Assembly (NCBI RefSeq): GCF_033807715.1
Contig: NC_084598.1
Coordinates: forward strand, 46,781,687-46,845,686
DNA from: Cololabis saira
Lineage: Eukaryota; Chordata; Actinopteri; Beloniformes; Belonidae
Length of the DNA: 64,000 nt
Reading direction: 5' to 3'
The translations under genes and the position numbers were made by a program. The notes below the pieces were generated by a model, which made no database searches, was not told where the DNA came from, and saw only the letters and a list, made by a program, of their open reading frames with translations. Below, in pieces: positions 1-10,380 of the stretch; the first letter of the stretch is position 1, and each line of letters starts with the position of its first letter.

Positions 1-539
1 GATACTTCTGCCACAAAAATAACGAGGCTAAAAATCCAATGAAAAATGCAATGAATGTGAAAACAGGTTTTTTCATTAAAAATAAATAAAATGAGTAGAA
101 TAACTATTTTAAATAATCTTTCACTGGCACTTTGTTTACATTTAAGAAAATATCAAACATATACCTTATCGGCCCAAATATAAGACAACTCTAATTATAA
201 GACGACCCTCTTTTTCAATACTCAAGTTTGAAAAAAGACTTTTTGAACACGAAATTCAATTTCTATACAGAAAATAATTCCAGAACATCTGAAACAAATG
301 ATTCTAACAATATATTGAAGAGAAAAGCCTGTTATTTAGCCTCATTAAACCATCATGCCAACCTGATGGTCGTACTTTTGCGGGTACGAGTTTATGAGAG
401 CAGTATCGGTATCGGGGCATCCCTAGTTTTGGTTCCCAGGTTCCTTCAGCTGCCTCCACTGGGAACCTTTCCTCCAGAAAGAGAGCTACCCGGTCCAGGT
501 TCTGATCCAGGTTCTGATCCAGGTTCTGTTCTGTTCCAG
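1..539. other. Intronic sequence upstream of the first visible vps13d exon
   Basis: No exon is recognised here. The first 230 bases are AT-rich and include a stretch around 170-225 that reads like a dispersed teleost repeat, but I cannot name it. From about 480 to 539 there is a short run of 'aggttctgatcc'-like units leading into the splice acceptor of the exon at 540. The open frames over this segment use no recognisable protein sequence and do not extend the exon reading frame. Confidence 0.5.
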
Positions 540-790
540 GTTCTGCGTGGTCATCAAGAAGGAGAACTACCCGGACCAGCAGCCGGCCCGGCGACCGGTC
601 TCGGGCGGGTCCCAGCAGATCTACCGCCAGCCGGGCCACACCGTCTTCCTGCTGCCCACCCTGGTGCTAGCTAACCTGCTGCCCTGCGAGCTCAGCTTCT
701 ACGTCAAGGGAACCGGCGTCGCCGGGTCGCTCAGGCCCGGAAAGGAGGCCGTGCTGCACCGGGCCGACACGTCCCAGAACCTTGAGCTAG
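540..790 (+). CDS. vps13d: vps13d exon 1 of window
   Basis: It starts after a TTCCAG acceptor with one base of a split codon, then reads FCVVIKKENYPDQQ and ends DTSQNLEL plus one base before the donor GTAGGA. It is 251 bp long and fully open. The encoded segment lies just before or within the VPS13 adaptor-binding region. The last roughly 15 bases of the exon plus the donor are repeated once immediately downstream (802-830). Numbering is within this window, not of the whole gene. Confidence 0.9.
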
Positions 791-879
791 GTAGGAACCA
801 GAACCTGGAGCTAGGTAGGAACCAGTCCCTGGTTCCTCCAGAACCTCCCTAACTGGTTCTAGTGTCTGCAGGAGTCCTC
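791..879 (+). repeat. Copies of exon 1 donor and exon 2 acceptor edge
   Basis: The sequence AACCTGGAGCTAGGTAGG repeats the exon 1 end and its donor. From about 850 to 879 the text CTGCAGGAGTCCTCA reproduces the acceptor and start of exon 2, although real exon 2 lies at 7598. The intron 3' end has therefore been copied and then separated from exon 2 by transposon insertions. Confidence 0.75.
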
Positions 880-2112
880 ATCAGAATCAGAATCAGAAAA
901 AGCTTTATTGCCAAGTCAGGTATGAATCAGACGAGAGAACTTGACTCTGGTTCACACCGATGGCACCGTTAATACGGACGCGATTTTTAGAGTAAGGATG
1001 ACACTGGGATGGAGGAGGAGGGAAAAAAATTATCTTCACACTGTGTATAAATACCTAGTGTCAAGGTTAAAAAAAAAACACCTCAGCACAGAAAAGCAAC
1101 ATACACACACGACAAAACAACATCATAACTTGCATTGGTATGGGGGTGAATGAAGGGAATGAGGGAGGTGGTTATCAGTAAGTGTGTGTAAGCGGTAAGT
1201 CCATGAACTTCACTCAGAGCTGCTCTCAGCCAATGTCCTTGATGTTATCAGACGGCTCGGTCAGTTCTGAAACAGGTCCACAGATGTTCCTGAGAGGGGA
1301 GGGTTAGTGGGGGCAGAGCCACCTTGTTTACATTCCACCAGGGAGATTGTGACCAGAGCGATCGGCCAAAAACCGCCCTGTCAAGATCAGATTATAGAAT
1401 CAACAATTATATTGCAAACAGACAGACTCAGTAATTTTCCGTCTGCCTTCAGTCTCTGGTTCATCAATGGCGACTCCAATCAGACGAATTTGAGATCACT
1501 TCCCGCCAAGCCGAGCTTCCAACTTCTCCAAGGTTTTATCCATTTTGCCAATGAGCTCAAAGACTTCGGGTGTCTGCAGGAGTCCTCATGGAGAGCCTGA
1601 GATTCTGTTCAAGAATCGCATCCAGCTTACGGCTTTGCTCCCCCAACGTTAAAGTCTGAGTGTTAGTCGCAGAGCTGGGGTCAGCTCTGCCACGTCCGGC
1701 AGCTCTGAAAGAGCCAGAACAGCTGTCAACGACTTACGCGTTTGTCGGTAGACCAAGAATCCCCCTCCTCTGATCAAGAGAAATCCTGCTATCATAAATC
1801 CAATTATGAAGCATCTTCAACGTCCTCGACAGACAGAATCACCAAACACAACGGTTTCCAATGTTTCCAGGAATCCATTGTGTATCCAGCAACAAACATC
1901 CCGTCGGGGCAGGAGGGCTCCCTTACCCCCTGACTTCTTGTCGCAAAAATGTGGTCAATTGTGCTGAGAGACCAGTTAATCAATTCCATGATTGTAGAGT
2001 TTGGGAGGAGTGAAAAGGAGAGACTCTGAAGACGAGACAAACAAAAGCAGCAGCAGGGCAGGCAGATAAGGGAGAGGAGCAGAAAAGCGTCTGCCTTCCC
2101 CGAGAGCCGGAG
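880..2112 (-). mobile_element. Dispersed repeat copy A encoding a small membrane/coiled-coil protein (broken)
   Basis: On the minus strand it begins with the pyrimidine-rich CTTCCGGCTCTCGG end near 2110 and finishes with an AATAAAGC-containing 3' end followed by (TTCTGA)n at 880-896, a tail like those of CR1/L2-type LINEs. The ORF at 2040-1804 reads MELINWSLSTIDHIFATRSQ and is followed after a frameshift by a hydrophobic segment (IIGFMIAGFLLIG) near 1800-1750. Flanks resemble a target duplication (GGAGTCCTCAT and GGAGTCTCTCAT) within copies of the exon 2 edge. Three other copies occur at 11470, 24341 and 31232. The family is not recognised. A roughly 30-bp piece of the exon 2 acceptor lies inside it at about 1567-1598. 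Confidence 0.65.
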
Positions 2113-2192
2113 GAGTCTCTCATGGAGAGACCTTTCCTTAAACCCTCCCTAACTCCTGGTTCTGGTGTCTGCAGGCGTCCTCATGGAGAGAC
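2112..2192 (+). repeat. Copies of vps13d exon 2 acceptor edge
   Basis: Two more degenerate copies of the intron 1/exon 2 junction (CTGGTGTCTGCAGG followed by CGTCCTCATGGAGAG) occur here. They end in GAGAC, which is repeated at 7508-7512 on the far side of the next insertion. Confidence 0.7.
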
Positions 2193-2292
2193 TGTTTTGG
2201 GAGAAATCTAGGTTCTAGGAGGGGTCGGCTGTACCAAAATGAATCACACACACACACCTCGCCTTTGCTATAAGATATGAATACATTTATTA

Positions 2293-2845
2293 TAGTCGGG
2301 GATCCACATGCCCAAAAGCTCTTGAAAATGGGTTGAACCTGTGATGTCATGCTATACTTTTTTTGTGTGTTTTTTCTATTAATTTGGTCATTAAGGTCCA
2401 CAGAATGAGAGGCCTGCTCTTCCGGAAACATTGCGAAAAAAAGTTATGGCCATTTTTGTATACTGAAGCATGTATTTTTTGACTGGGTGACGCGAACTAG
2501 GTTTATTTTCTTTAAGTGCTCAATAAGTTGGTTAGGCTGTCAATAAATGATTCCCAGATACACAGAACACATATGTGAACAACACCAAGTCAAAAAATAC
2601 ACTCACAAAGCCTTTTCTACTGATTTTTAGTCATTTTTTGTACAAAAAATACACCCGTTTTTTGCATTTTTCCCAATACTTTCATCTTCACTTCAATAGT
2701 AATCAACTTTGCCATGGGTTATGACATCAGCTAATGTCTCATTATTTTCATCAATCTTAAAAGTCATTCCACAAAAAACATTATTAAAATCAAGCCTAAA
2801 TCAAAGGAACTGTGTTGACTTTATTACCCTTATGCTCAAAATTCT
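2293..2845. repeat. Left terminal inverted repeat of CXC transposon
   Basis: It is the inverted complement of 6334-6875. Shared landmarks are AAAGTTATGGCCATTTTTG, CACATATGTGAACAACACC and CTTATGCTCAAAATTC at the inner boundary. TTA precedes it at 2290-2292. Confidence 0.88.
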
Positions 2846-3283
2846 AAGAGCAAAAGAAAAAATAAAAATAAAACAAAAAACTAAAGGCAATAGACATTTT
2901 AAGCTGTTAATGGAATATAGCATTACATGGCACAACACATGTCATATTCCAGTACAAGGATCCTAATGAAGATCCCACGCCAAAGCCTTGTTTACCGTTG
3001 CTGAAAACCCGCCAAGCATCCCTGGGCCCTTCTCAGCCATTTCAAACCAAGGATAGCCACCTGAGTCTCAAAGATCGTCAAAAGAGTCGTTCTCTGGTTG
3101 GAGTTGAAACAGAGCCTAAGCTACCCATGTGTCTAGCTGAACCTCTTAACCACCTGAGCATGTTGTGGCATTTGGTGCATATCTGCCCTACTGTTCTCTT
3201 GGAGGGATCTGAAACCAAGCTGCACCGCTCCAACATGGAGTTCATTCCAGGCATTTCTCATCCCAGCTGCTACCCCTGCAACT

Positions 3284-4808
3284 GTGATTGGCTATGGGCC
3301 TTTCTTTCCCAAGTCTCCAACAGACCCAGATGTGGTTGAACAGTCAGTCCAATACTGCATGGATGTGTCCAGAAAACAAGGCCAAGAGTTCACCACCATT
3401 ACATGTGACCAAGCAATCTATGAAGTGGTTCTGGGTCTGCAAAAGAAGAACCCTCAGATGTATGCAAGTTATCTTGCGCATGGGTGGATTTCATATTGCT
3501 CAAAATTTCCTTAAAGCAATTGGGCATTTCATGCAGGCAACTGGAATCGAAGACATCATGGTAGAAGCTGATGTTTGTCTCCGTGGAACAGCAAACAAGA
3601 TCATCAGTGGGAAAGACTACTATGCAATGCTGCGTTCCCACAATATGGTACATGCAGCCATGTTTGCCCTACACTGGGAAGCATTTTCCAAATTGTTGAT
3701 CATTGAAGAGAAGGACCCGGAGTGCATATCTGCACTTACCATCAATGTCCAGCTACTCCTAGACGCCCTGTCAGAAAAGGATGAGGAGAAGGCATCTGCT
3801 GCATGTGCTGATGCAACTGACCAGCTGAAAGAGCTGTCGTGTTTGATGGCAGAGTTTGATGACACATGTACTTCACCTACCTCAAAGCTCTGGATAATGT
3901 ACATGGACATGGTGATGATTCTGAAGCGATTCATCCATGCTGAGCGTGCAGGCCTGTGGGAGGAACACCTGGCTGAAGTAGAAAGGATGCTACCATACCT
4001 TGTAGCTGCTGGCCACTACAAGTATGTATCTTGCTTGCCTCACTATTTGGAAGCCATGAGAAGCCTACCTACACTGGCTCCGGAGGTCCATAGAGAATTC
4101 AAGAATGGGAACTTTACTGTGCATCAAACTGAAGGTCGTTTCAATGGTGTCTGGACAGACATGGCACTTGAGAAAACATACAACCGTGATGCCAAAACAA
4201 AACTCTTCACGGGCATCAGTCAGCAGCCAGCAGCCATGGAGAAATACTTGCGAGCTCTTCCATGTCTGACAGCGGTATCAGAGCAGACAAAAGCTATGGT
4301 ACACCTGGACACCAAACACCATGAAGACTCCAAAAGCCAAGGACAAAAGGACACAGAAAGTGTTCTGAAAATAACAGATGTAGTCAAAAACCAGATGATC
4401 AATCCCTTCATGTGTGAAGAACAGGAGCTGCTTAACATTTCAACAGGCCACAAATCTGCATCTGCAGACTTGGTGTACGCCCATGAAAAAGGATTGGAGG
4501 CACTGGCTGCAGCAAGAAAAACATACAGTGAGAAAATAGCCCCAATGAAACTTGCCACATTTGCAGCAAAGACAAAAAAGACAATGTCCATGGCTCTCAA
4601 AGCCAAGAAGGTCTACCAGGAAGAGAGTGCTGTTGTACGAAACCTGTACTTTGTGCAGGACTTGGATGAAGACAAGAAGGTAGAAGTCTTTGGTCATGAG
4701 TGGACAAGTTGCCCAGCTTCCCTGTTTGAGCCAGATCCATCCCTTGACCAAGGTTATGCCATGCGTAACTACTTGGCTGCGACCAAGACATCCCTTGGCA
4801 GCTCATAG
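3284..4808 (+). pseudogene. CXC transposon protein, N-terminal and central part (frameshifted)
   Basis: The reading frame opens as GYGPFFPKSPTDPDVVEQSV in frame 2 and shifts to frame 3 near 3480, where RMGGFHIAQNFL begins. It then stays open for about 440 residues to a stop at 4806-4808. Conserved-looking blocks are KIISGKDYYAMLRSHNMVHA, ERAGLWEEHLAEVERMLPYL, HYKYVSCLPHYLEAM and NGVWTDMALEKTYNRDAKTK. These blocks recur, in my recollection, in a large family of uncharacterised cnidarian, mollusc and fish proteins that end in a CXC domain. Function is unknown. The start codon is not determined, because an upstream frame from 2998 may hold more of the N-terminus. A second frameshift zone (about 4806-4930) separates it from the next part. 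Confidence 0.75.
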
Positions 4809-4919
4809 TGTGAAGTGGACAGATTTCCCACATTCGACAAGCCTGTTGTAATGGTAGTTGATTCATCCAGTGTCACCAACATCTTGGTAGCAGCACCTTC
4901 CATGAACTGCAAGCAAAGT

Positions 4920-6122
4920 ATCTGAAGCATCTCCTTAGTGGTATCACCGACAACTGTGACTGCATCCACTTTGTTGGTGATCGATATGATGTCTCTCCAG
5001 CTGAAAGTCTGAAAGGAGAGGAACGAGAGAAGAGAATGAAGACTTGCCCCAGCAAGATGAAGGAGTACAAGCCACATGATACACTTGCTTTACCGGAATG
5101 GAAAGGATTTGTTCAAAATCAGAACCTGCTGAACTATATGGGAGAAACATGGGCTGCTCAGCACAAATTACTTCCTCCTGGATGTACACTTATTCTCGGT
5201 GGACTTTTCTGTGATCCTGGTCGCACTGTTCTGTTAGCAGCAGATTGTCAGGTTGAGCTTCCAGAACTGTCCTGTGAGAAGCACGAGGAGGCAGATACCA
5301 GGATGTTTGCCCATATTGCATACTCAGCACAACATCTGCACCACTGACACAGATGTAATCATGATGTGCATATATTACATCACACACATGGATGACCTAC
5401 AGGAGCTATGGGTAAAGAAGATGGATACCTACCTACCTGCTCATGCAATTGTGGATGCCCTGGCAGTGAAGTACAGTGTTGAAGCTTCAAATCTTTCATC
5501 CATACTCCTCAGCACCTATATACTAACCGGATGTGACACAGTGAGTTACTTTTACAGAAGAGGGAAAAGGCGTGCCTACAAAGCCACTGTTGATCAACTG
5601 AAGGATCTTCTGCCTCTGGGCCAATACGGTGACTCTGGGGAAAGTCTGAATTTTACCGAAGATGTTGTGACAGCAGCCAGACGATACATGGCTTCACTGT
5701 ATGACAGGAGTGACTTCAGTGGTAACTTGGATGCACTGCGGGTCCATCTTTTTGGCAACGTCAAAGGAGACATGCGTTGCCTTCCACCTACTGAAGATGC
5801 CTTCCAATTACACCTTCTCAGAGCTCTGCATCAGTTGGTTATATGTAAGAGGGCACACATGTCTCAGCCAAATTACCCTGTGGCAACAAACTTTGGCAGA
5901 GAGCTTGTCAGTGGTAAGCTAGTGGCAAAAATGATGCTGAAGGATGCAAAACCTGCACATCGCAAGCGCAGCAAATACTGCCACTGTAAGAAAAGCAAGT
6001 GTGCCCGAGGATGCCCCTGTGCAAGAGCCGGTGTCAAGTGTGTTATTGCGTGTCTCTGCACTGGGGACCCGAACAAATGTTCACGAGTTGAACTCACGCT
6101 CGAAGACAGTGAGAGTGAGTGA
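4920..6122 (+). pseudogene. CXC transposon protein, C-terminal part with FEN/PIN-like motifs and CXC domain
   Basis: Reading resumes as CDCIHFVGDRYDVSPAESL in frame 2, and from 5036 to about 5330 carries LLPPGCTLILGG and EEADTRMFAH. A frameshift near 5330 then moves to frame 3, giving TDTDVIMMCIYY, ILTGCDTVSYF followed by GKRRAYKA, and a cysteine-rich end at about 5974-6090. The spacing CxCxxxxCxxxCxC and a second similar block ending TGDPNKC match the tesmin/TSO1 CXC DNA-binding fold. The acidic sequence E-ADT, DTDV and GCDT plus GxxK-A recalls the metal-binding aspartates and helix-hairpin of PIN/FEN nucleases; this is inference from motifs only. The stop is at 6120-6122. Confidence 0.75.
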
Positions 6123-6333
6123 GTTAATCCGTTGTTTTTATTTTCCTGATCATTTTAATTTTTGTGATATTAGACGTATCTTTATTTTATTCAGCCAATG
6201 TTTTTCCTTTTTTACTAATACATAACAAATCTACTGTGCACAACTGTTTATTTTCCTATAAAAATGTATATATGTTTTGAATTTGTTTTTTTGGGAGGGT
6301 ACAGTTTTTTTCAACAACAAAAAAAGTCTCTGG

Positions 6334-6875
6334 GAATTTTGAGCATAAGGGTAATAAAGTCACCACAGTTTCTTTAATATAGGCTTGATTTTAATAATAT
6401 TTTTTGTGGAATGACTATTAAGATTGTTGACAATAATGAGACATTGGCTTATGTCATAACCCATGGCAAAGTTGATTACTGTTGAAGTAAAGATGAAAGA
6501 ATTGGGAAAAATGCAAAAAACGGTTGTATTTTTTGTACAAAAAATGACTAAAAATCATTAGAAAAGGCTTTGTGAGTGTATTTCTTGACTTGGTGTTGTT
6601 CACATATGTGTTCTGTGTATCTGGGAATCATTTATTGACAGCCTAACCAACTTATTGAGCACTTAAAGAAAATAAACCTAGTTTGCGTCACATAGTCAAA
6701 AAATACATGCTTCAGTATACAAAAATGGCCATAACTTTTTTTCGCAATGTTTCCGGCAGAGCAGGCCTCTCATTCTGTGGACCTTAATGGCCAAATTAAT
6801 AGAAAAAACACACAAAAAAAGTATAGCATGACATCACAGGTCCTCTCAAATTTTCAGTGACTGGATCCCCGACTA
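6334..6875. repeat. Right terminal inverted repeat of CXC transposon
   Basis: It is the inverted complement of 2293-2845 and ends GGATCCCCGACTA, followed by the target duplication TTA at 6876-6878. Small differences from the left repeat (for example AAAATTTTCAGTGAC in place of the left-side block) indicate moderate age. Confidence 0.88.
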
Positions 6876-7507
6876 TTAGCAAAAAGCAAGCATTCACATA
6901 GAAGACATCCACAAAACTACCAGTTTGCTAGGATAATTTGCCAAGTTATCCCCCGCAAATAGCAGAACACACAGAACTACCAGTTTGCTAGGATAAAGTG
7001 TCAAGTTACCCCCCGCAAATGGCAGAACACACAAAACTACCAGTTTACTAGGATAAAGTGTCAGGTTATCCCCCACAAATAGGCAGAGCAATATTCCTCA
7101 CACACAACTACAAAGGTTTCTAAGGCCTATCTTACCTCGACACGGGACTGGAGAGCCGGGGACAGTCCGGATAGAGTAAGCCAAGGAAAAAACCGTGCCG
7201 GGCGTCCTGCACTGACCCACGGCAGACTCTAAATCCGAACTTCCGGCTACCGCGTCTTTATACCTTTCCCTCAACACCTTGCAGAGGGGGGGGGGGGGGG
7301 GAGGCCTATTCGCCCCCCCGTCCGCAAACTCTCAAAATAAGTTTCAGCTCACACAGGACCGAAATCCCGTAAGAACCAGGCTCTTTCTCGCAGAAAAACA
7401 GGCATTTGCTATGATAAACAGCAGGTGCGTGGCTGACTAAAAACTAAAGCTGTGTTTTGGGACTCTAGGGCATTTTCAGGACACAAAATTTATTTTTTCT
7501 CCCTTCG

Positions 7508-7597
7508 GAGACCTTAGACCTCCCTAACTGGTTCTGGTGTCTGCAGGCGTCCTCATGGAGAGACCTTAGACCTCCCTAACTGGTCCTGTTTTTTCAG
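7508..7597 (+). repeat. Exon 2 acceptor-edge tandem copies
   Basis: Two copies of ACCTCCCTAACTGGTTCTGG with CTGCAGGCGTCCTCATGGAG precede the true acceptor, which differs by having TTTTTTCAG. The duplicated acceptors could compete for splicing, but only the last one joins exon 1 in frame with the VPS13D sequence. Confidence 0.75.
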
Positions 7598-7789
7598 GAG
7601 TCCTCATGGAGAGCTTCCCGGTGTGTAAGGAGCTGCTGATTCCTCCTGGAACCCAGAACTACGTGGTCCGGATGAGGCTGTACGACACCAACAAGCGTCT
7701 GCTGTGCCTGACGATCCGGATCATCCTGAGAGCCCAGGGAGCCCTGAAGATCCTGATCTCTGCCCCCTACTGGCTGCTCAACAAGACCG
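7598..7789 (+). CDS. vps13d: vps13d exon 2
   Basis: It joins exon 1 through a split glycine codon and reads GVLMESFPVCKELLIPPG through to ILISAPYWLLNKT plus one base, then donor GTAAGA. It is 192 bp and open. The APYWLLNKTG motif is the hallmark of the VPS13 adaptor-binding/SHR-BD region. Its last roughly 45 bases are tandemly copied downstream. Confidence 0.95.
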
Positions 7790-8005
7790 GTAAGATCCTG
7801 ATCTCTGCCCCCTACTGGCTGCTGAACAAGACCGGTAAGATCCTGATCTCTGCCCCTACTGGCTGCTCAACAAGACCGGTAAGATCCCTAAGATCCTGAT
7901 CTCTGCCCCTACTGGCTGCTCAACAAGACCGGTAAGATCCCTAAGATCCTGATCTCTGCCCCGTACTGGCTGCTCAACAAGACCGGTAAAATCCTGATCT
8001 CTGCT
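7790..8005 (+). repeat. Tandem copies of exon 2 end with donor
   Basis: About five copies of AAGATCCTGATCTCTGCCCC and the following TACTGGCTGCTCAACAAGAC plus CGGTAAG occur here. Each contains the exon 2 3' end and its splice donor. Another copy resumes at 9432 after an insertion. Confidence 0.85.
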
Positions 8006-9432
8006 GTTAGGTTCCTAAATCAATATAACATAAATTCATAACTTAGGAAAGACACAGAGACTGTGGAATGATTTTCAAGGCGCTTCTGCAGAAGTCTGGG
8101 GAAGAGAGCTGAGGAGTGCAGGGCACACTGACCCTCACATAGAACTCCCAAGCTCTTCTCCCAACATGCTGCTTGCAGCATGACGCTTTTATCCAGCAAG
8201 GGTGACAGGAACATGACCATATTTCGTAGACAATGAATGGACAATGGACGTAAACAGATAGTCACACATCAATTCAATTCAATTTTATTTATATAGCGTC
8301 TAATACAACAGATGTTGTCTCTAGACGCTTTACAGAGATCCAGAACATGAACATAAACATAAACATAAACCCCCGAGCAATTATTATATAAACAATGGCA
8401 GGTAAAAACTCCCATAGTGGGAGAAAAACCTTAAGCCAAACAGTGGCAAGAAAAACTCCCCTTTAGGAGGAAGAGACCAGGACCAGGCTCATAAGGGGGG
8501 ACCCTCCTGCCGAAGGCCAGACTGGGGGAGTCAGGGACGTCAGCAGCACACAGCAGGCAGGTGGAAGCAGCAGCGGGATGACCAGAGGGGGGGGGGGGGT
8601 GCAGGCAGGCGGAAGCAGCAACAGCAGACATCCACGTAGGCAGGTGGAAGAAGCAACGGGATGACCAGAGGGGAGGGAGGGCCGGGAACACAGGCCAGAA
8701 CGCAGCTCCCGAGGCTCCAGCCTGCAAACATGCACAAAAGAGAAAAAAGGGGGGCCGGCACAAGAAACTACAGGAACGATGGACAAAAATGATAGTTATG
8801 AGATATTTATGATAAATAAAAATGGTAATGGAGAAGAGAGTAAGGGAAAAGGAGAGGAGAAGAAGGGTGAGAGGCACCGCCCAGTGGATCATGTCTCCCC
8901 TGCAGCATAAGCCTATAGCAGCATATCTACCACCAAGCTATATTTGAGACTAACTATTATAGTTTTGTTCTATAGCTGCAACTATGACTACTGACTCTAA
9001 CACACTAGAGTTTACACTACCTAGAGATTTAGGTCAAACATCGAGGTTTAATTAGCCACACATGTGACATGTGAAACTTAAGCTTTAAAAACCATAGGTC
9101 ACTGGGGTCGAATGCCTCCTGGGGCTAAAACAGAAACTCTAAACAGATGCGTCCAAAGACACAATGGGTGAGCTTTTCCCAGGACAGTCACCCCCCCCTG
9201 AGTATCTCTCATGAAGTGGCTAACTTGCCATCTATTCAGAGCATGTGATCGTTTTCAGGGCAAAGGTCAATTTGGGTCCCCTCCTGAAAACAGGAAGTCT
9301 TGGACAGATGTGTCCAACTGACAATGGTTCATTGACAAAACCGAGAAGTCAGCAGGGCAACCTTCAGTTTTAACCTCTTAATCAAAAGCATGTGACGGTT
9401 CATAAGGACAGAAACTAGTTCAAAACTTTGAT
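8006..9432. mobile_element. Composite insertion in exon-2 copies, with minus-strand LINE 3' end
   Basis: The insertion splits an exon 2-like copy between CTCTGC and CTGCCCC, giving a possible 4-bp duplication CTGC. From 8277 to about 8560 it carries, in minus orientation, the common teleost repeat end 'aattcaattttatttatatagc', with the 'cctaaaggggagtttttc' block at 8455-8470. The same repeat is in plus orientation at 17075-17330. The rest (8570-9432) has no coding region I recognise; the proline/leucine-rich ORFs are products of GC-rich repeats. Confidence 0.45.
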
Positions 9433-9736
9433 TAATCTAACTGCCCCTACTGGCTGCTCAACAAGACCGGTACTGATCCCCCAACAAGACTGGTATGATC
9501 CCCCAGACCCAGTGTCCTTCTTTAATTCCCGGGTCTGATAGTTCCCATGATCCTCTCTGGTTCCAGGTCTGATATTTCCCATGATCCTCTCTGGTTCCAG
9601 GTCTGATATTTCCCATGATCCTCTCTGGTTCCAGGTCTGATAGTTCCCATGATCCTCTCTGGTTGCAGGTCTGATATTTCCCATGATCCTCTCTGGTTCC
9701 AGGTCTGATATTTCCCATGATCCTCTCTGGTTGCAG
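9433..9736 (+). repeat. Minisatellite leading into exon 3 acceptor
   Basis: After one more exon 2-end copy there are about six to seven units of a 33-34-bp repeat (GTCTGATATTTCCCATGATC plus CTCTCTGGTTCCAG). The unit contains the intron end and first five bases of exon 3 (TTGCAGGTCTG). The array therefore consists of repeated splice acceptor edges, and the last unit is the real acceptor. Confidence 0.85.
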
Positions 9737-9863
9737 GTCTGCCGCTGATCTTCCGTCAGGACAACGGGAAGGTGGACGCGGCGGGTCAGTTTGAGGAGCA
9801 CGAACTGGCCCGGAGTCTGAGCCCTCTGCTGTTCTGCTACACGGACAAGGAGCAGCCGGCCAT
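9737..9863 (+). CDS. vps13d: vps13d exon 3
   Basis: It completes LLNKTG and continues LPLIFRQDNGKVDAAGQF through LLFCYTDKEQPA, ending with two bases of a split Met codon before donor GTAGGT. It is 127 bp and open. An alternative reading through the donor would meet TAG at once. Three further copies of the last roughly 45 bases and donor follow. Confidence 0.94.
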
Positions 9864-10237
9864 GTAGGTGACCCCTGACCTTAACCCTGACCCCTAACCC
9901 TGACCTCTGACCCCTAACACTGACCTCTGCTGTTCTGCTACACGGACAAGGAGCAGCCGGCCATGTAGGTGACCTTTGACCCCTGACCCTAACCCCGACC
10001 TCTGACCCCTGACCCTAACCCTGACCTCTGCTGTTCTGCTACACGGACAAGGAGCAGCCGGCCATGTAGGTGACCCCTGACCTTAACCCTGACCCCTAAC
10101 CCTGACCTCTGACCCCTAACCCTGACCTCTGCTGTTCTGCTACACGGACAAGGAGCAGCCAGCACTTCCCTGTCCCCTCTCCCCCCTGACCTGTAGGGGC
10201 TTCACTTCCTGTTTCTCCACTTCCTGTTTCCCCCCAG
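9864..10237 (+). repeat. Exon 3 donor-edge copies mixed with CCTGACCCTAA-type repeat
   Basis: Three additional copies of CTGCTGTTCTGCTACACGG and the following ACAAGGAGCAGCCGGCCATG occur near 9928, 10027 and 10129. They are separated by runs of 'ctgaccctaacc'. The last copy is truncated. The final stretch before 10238 is a pyrimidine-rich tract ending in the real acceptor. Confidence 0.85.
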
Positions 10238-10380
10238 GTGCACCATGCGGATCGGTAAGGGGATCCACCCAGACGGGGTTCCCGGCTGGTGTCAGGGTTT
10301 CTCCCTGGACGGAGGTCGGGGTGTCCGAGCAGTGAAGGTGATCCAGCCCGGGAACCGGCCCGGCCTCATCTACAACATAG
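10238..10380 (+). CDS. vps13d: vps13d exon 4
   Basis: It reads CTMRIGKGIHPDGVPGWCQG through VIQPGNRPGLIYNI plus one base, with donor GTTAGC. It is 143 bp, open and strongly like human VPS13D. The final bases ATCTACAACATAG and the donor seed the following repeat. Confidence 0.94.

Larger units (their letters stand above)
2293..6875 (+). mobile_element. Long-TIR DNA transposon encoding a CXC-domain protein with FEN/PIN-like motifs
   Basis: Terminal inverted repeats of about 550 bp (2293-2845 and 6334-6875) begin TAGTCGGGGATCC and are flanked by TTA on each side, a 3-bp target duplication. The inverted repeats match closely except for a block of about 25 bp just inside the ends. Between them lies one broken gene on the plus strand (entries at 3284 and 5036). 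A 3-bp TTA/TAA duplication is typical of PIF/Harbinger, but the encoded protein shows no Harbinger DDE nuclease that I can recognise, so the superfamily is left open. It sits inside another insertion in vps13d intron 1. Confidence 0.85.
2193..7507. mobile_element. Putative LTR-like element, split by the CXC transposon
   Basis: The element starts TGTTTTGGGAGAAA and ends TTTTTTCTCCCTTCG, with GAGAC immediately on both sides. Intact copies of the target (CATGGAGAGACCTTAG near 7553) show that GAGAC is present only once in the uninserted site. Removing the nested 4.6-kb transposon leaves about 0.73 kb (2193-2292 plus 6879-7507), a plausible solo-LTR size. The 3' terminal dinucleotide is CG rather than CA, and I see no primer-binding site or coding region, so the LTR assignment is tentative. 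It includes a triplicated 62-bp unit (6891-7090) and a poly-G tract near 7287. Confidence 0.45.

Noticed and set aside
228..674. 148-residue ORF at the window start
   Set aside because: It runs through intron into exon 1 in the wrong frame; the VPS13D frame is another one.
8431..8892. Proline/leucine-rich minus-strand ORFs
   Set aside because: Located in a LINE 3' untranslated fragment; no conserved protein motif.
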